Shown here in pieces: positions 5,429 to 6,325 of a stretch of 6,325 bases of DNA. This stretch comes from Acidobacteriaceae bacterium (GTDB lineage: Bacteria > Acidobacteriota > Terriglobia > Terriglobales > Acidobacteriaceae). The stretch spans positions 1 through 6,325 of the forward strand of contig PLHN01000301.1 in assembly GCA_003139975.1 (NCBI GenBank), written 5' to 3'. The notes under the pieces were generated by a model that was not told where the DNA came from, did not search any database, and worked only from the letters and a program-made list of their open reading frames with translations. The translations under genes were made by a program, and so were the position numbers. Every line of letters starts with the position of its first letter. The stretch's first letter is position 1.

Positions 5429-5515
5429 GTCGTTGGTCGTTAGTCGCTGGTCGTTAGCCAAAACCTCGCCGCCAGCGACCAAGGCCCAACGACTAACGAC
5501 CGAAGACTGACGATG
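5429..5515 (+). repeat. Inverted heptamer-array hairpin, rpsK-rpsD spacer
   Basis: The left arm has four units of GTCGTTA type (5429-5456: GTCGTTG, GTCGTTA, GTCGCTG, GTCGTTA) followed by GCC. The right arm carries more, degenerate units in the opposite sense (about 5470-5515, e.g. AACGACTAACGACC at 5488-5501 and CAGCGACC at 5473-5480). The best pairing puts 5436-5458 against about 5471-5500 with one heptamer bulged on the right side. The loop is AT/C-rich and short. The array starts 4 nt after the rpsK stop. Unlike the others, it is followed by a further 100 nt before the next gene. Confidence 0.82.
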
Positions 5516-5603
5516 ATTTCGTCCGGGACGAAGGGTTAGCCAAGGTATTCCGCCAAGCGCAATCGGGCTGGTTGGAATCGAAACCCGTAAACCGGTCATC
5601 TAA
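5516..5603 (+). promoter_or_regulatory. Candidate leader of rpsD with small palindrome
   Basis: About 100 nt of non-repetitive sequence separates the heptamer array from the rpsD ribosome site. It holds an odd-centred palindrome, TTCGTCC-g-GGACGAA (5518-5532), and GGTT/AACC segments that could pair (5570-5573 with 5590-5593). S4 represses its own operon at the mRNA level in both E. coli and B. subtilis, so this leader is the natural place to look for an S4 site here. The link is inference; I do not recognise a known S4 leader fold or a convincing promoter. Confidence 0.35.
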
Positions 5604-5609
5604 AAGGAG
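5604..5609 (+). promoter_or_regulatory. Shine-Dalgarno supporting the TTG start of rpsD
   Basis: AAGGAG lies 6 nt before TTG 5616, ideal spacing and one of the best ribosome sites in the window. It decides the start: no ATG is available nearby, and reading from this TTG gives the canonical M-A-R-Y-T-x-x-x-C-R-x-C start of S4. Confidence 0.88.
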
Positions 5610-5615
5610 AATAAC

Positions 5616-6245
5616 TTGGCCCGTTATACCGATGCAGTTTGCCGTCTCTGTCGCCGGGAAGGCATCAAGCTCTTCCTGAAAGGCACGAAGTGCTTCAGCG
5701 ACAAATGCCCCATTGAAAAGCGTAACTTCGCTCCCGGACAGCACGGGAAAGACAAGAAGACCAAGGTGGTCGGCTACGGTCTGCAATTGCGCGAAAAGCA
5801 GAAAGCGAAGCGCATTTACTTCACGCAGGAAAAGCAGTTCCGTAACTACTTCGAGAACGCGGTCCGCTCCCCAGGCGTGACGGGCGCGAAGCTGCTCGAA
5901 CAGCTCGAGCGGCGGCTGGACAACGTCGTGTTCCGGCTCGGCTTCGGCATTTCCCGCCGTCAGGCGCGGCAACTGGTGCGCCACGGCCACGTGCAGGTGA
6001 ATGGAAAGAAAGTGAACATTCCTTCGTACGAGGTCAGCGTGGGCGAGGAGATCGCCATCCGCGAGAACAGCAAGAAGATTCCGATTCTCGAAATCGCAAA
6101 GGATTTCGCCAGCCATCAGCCCGCACCGATGTGGCTGGAAGTGAGCCGCGACGAGTACAAGGGACGCGTGATAGCGCTGCCGAAGCGCGAAGATATCCAG
6201 TTGCCGGTAAACGAGCAGCTGATAGTAGAACTTTATTCGAAGTAA
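5616..6245 (+). CDS. rpsD: 30S ribosomal protein S4 (zinc-binding type)
   Basis: A 209-residue protein, the normal length. S4 is a primary 16S rRNA-binding assembly protein and, in studied bacteria, a translational repressor of its own operon. It reads [16 protein letters not shown]. The N-terminal knuckle C9, C12, C26 and C31 is the four-cysteine (C+) form. The second conserved stretch is about 59-82 ([11 protein letters not shown] and the Q-F-R-N-Y-F helix). The S4 RNA-binding domain spans about 98-160 ([14 protein letters not shown], then [17 protein letters not shown]). The C-terminal [22 protein letters not shown] is canonical. It starts with TTG behind a strong AAGGAG, and rpoA follows 45 nt downstream, the alpha-operon order. 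Confidence 0.98.
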   Translation: MARYTDAVCRLCRREGIKLFLKGTKCFSDKCPIEKRNFAPGQHGKDKKTKVVGYGLQLREKQKAKRIYFTQEKQFRNYFENAVRSPGVTGAKLLEQLERRLDNVVFRLGFGISRRQARQLVRHGHVQVNGKKVNIPSYEVSVGEEIAIRENSKKIPILEIAKDFASHQPAPMWLEVSRDEYKGRVIALPKREDIQLPVNEQLIVELYSK

Positions 6246-6273
6246 AAAATTAAATTATTTTCATAAACCAGCT
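6246..6273 (+). promoter_or_regulatory. AT-rich tract in front of rpoA
   Basis: Directly after the rpsD stop the sequence turns strongly AT-rich, in contrast with the GC-rich surroundings. It contains a weak inverted repeat (AAAAT 6246-6250, ATTTT 6257-6261). It could be an unstructured, A/U-rich translation enhancer for rpoA or part of an internal promoter. I see no convincing -35/-10 pair. Confidence 0.4.
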
Positions 6274-6290
6274 AAAGGATGGGTTTAATT

Positions 6291-6325
6291 ATGCAGAGGA
6301 ACTGGTCAAGTTTGATTCGTCCCAA
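6291..6325 (+). CDS. rpoA: RNA polymerase alpha subunit, N-terminal start (partial)
   Basis: Only 11 complete codons are in the window: MQRNWSSLIRP. The W-x-x-L-I-R-P pattern near the N-terminus resembles the start of alpha subunits in several non-enterobacterial phyla (M-x-x-N-W-x-x-L-I-x-P-K). rpoA is the expected next gene after rpsD in an alpha operon. AAAGGA (6274-6279) lies 11 nt before the ATG, a slightly long spacing. The alpha subunit dimerises to nucleate RNA polymerase assembly. The call rests mostly on gene order because so little of the protein is visible. Confidence 0.82.
   Translation, partial: MQRNWSSLIRP

Noticed and set aside
388..5515. CRISPR array
   Set aside because: Units are 7-8 nt, directly adjacent without spacers, and inverted halves face each other; this is not repeat-spacer organisation.
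5363..5599. 78-codon minus-strand frame over the rpsK end and rpsD leader
   Set aside because: It runs through the heptamer array and the antisense of rpsK, with no recognisable protein features.
5572..5600. Possible promoter upstream of rpsD (TTGGAA with a 17-nt spacer)
   Set aside because: The -10 position (GTCATC) barely matches TATAAT, so the pair is no better than chance.

Overview
The window is a stretch of the bacterial spc and alpha ribosomal-protein operons joined into one cluster, all on the + strand: rpsE (3' end) - rpmD - rplO - secY - adk - map - infA - rpmJ - rpsM - rpsK - rpsD - rpoA (5' end). The coding content is conserved housekeeping: ribosomal proteins S5, L30, L15, L36, S13, S11 and S4, the SecY translocon channel, adenylate kinase, type I methionine aminopeptidase, initiation factor IF-1 and the start of RNA polymerase alpha. 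All complete genes look intact; I see no frameshift or truncation apart from the window edges.

The organism is a GC-rich bacterium. The gene order (adk and map between secY and infA, then rpmJ-rpsM-rpsK-rpsD-rpoA), a Cys3-Asp zinc-lid adenylate kinase, four-cysteine S4, and spacers full of inverted 7-nt repeats would fit an acidobacterium (Koribacter-like). That assignment is from memory of such genomes and is tentative.

The unusual part is the spacers. Six of them (rpmD-rplO, secY-adk, map-infA, rpmJ-rpsM, rpsM-rpsK, rpsK-rpsD) hold a long imperfect hairpin whose arms are themselves degenerate tandem arrays of 7-nt units (8-nt in the first). The unit sequence differs between spacers (GTTTCAAG-like, AGCTTCT-like, CAGTTCT-like, GTCGTTA-like) but the architecture is the same. 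Each array starts 3 to 9 nt after the upstream stop codon, and four of the spacers are 89-92 nt long. In at least two elements one arm has exactly one unit more than the other. The other junctions lack such arrays: rplO-secY overlap by 1 nt, rpsE-rpmD is a short plain gap, adk-map has a simple GC-rich hairpin, infA-rpmJ has a compact REP-like palindrome, and rpsD-rpoA has an AT-rich tract.

The gene products act together: ribosome assembly and initiation (S5, L30, L15, L36, S13, S11, S4, IF-1), export and N-terminal maturation of new proteins (SecY, Map), nucleotide balance (Adk) and transcription (RpoA). No convincing promoter or rho-independent terminator is visible inside the window, so it is probably transcribed through as one unit, with the spacer hairpins as candidate sites for mRNA processing, segmental stability or translational tuning.
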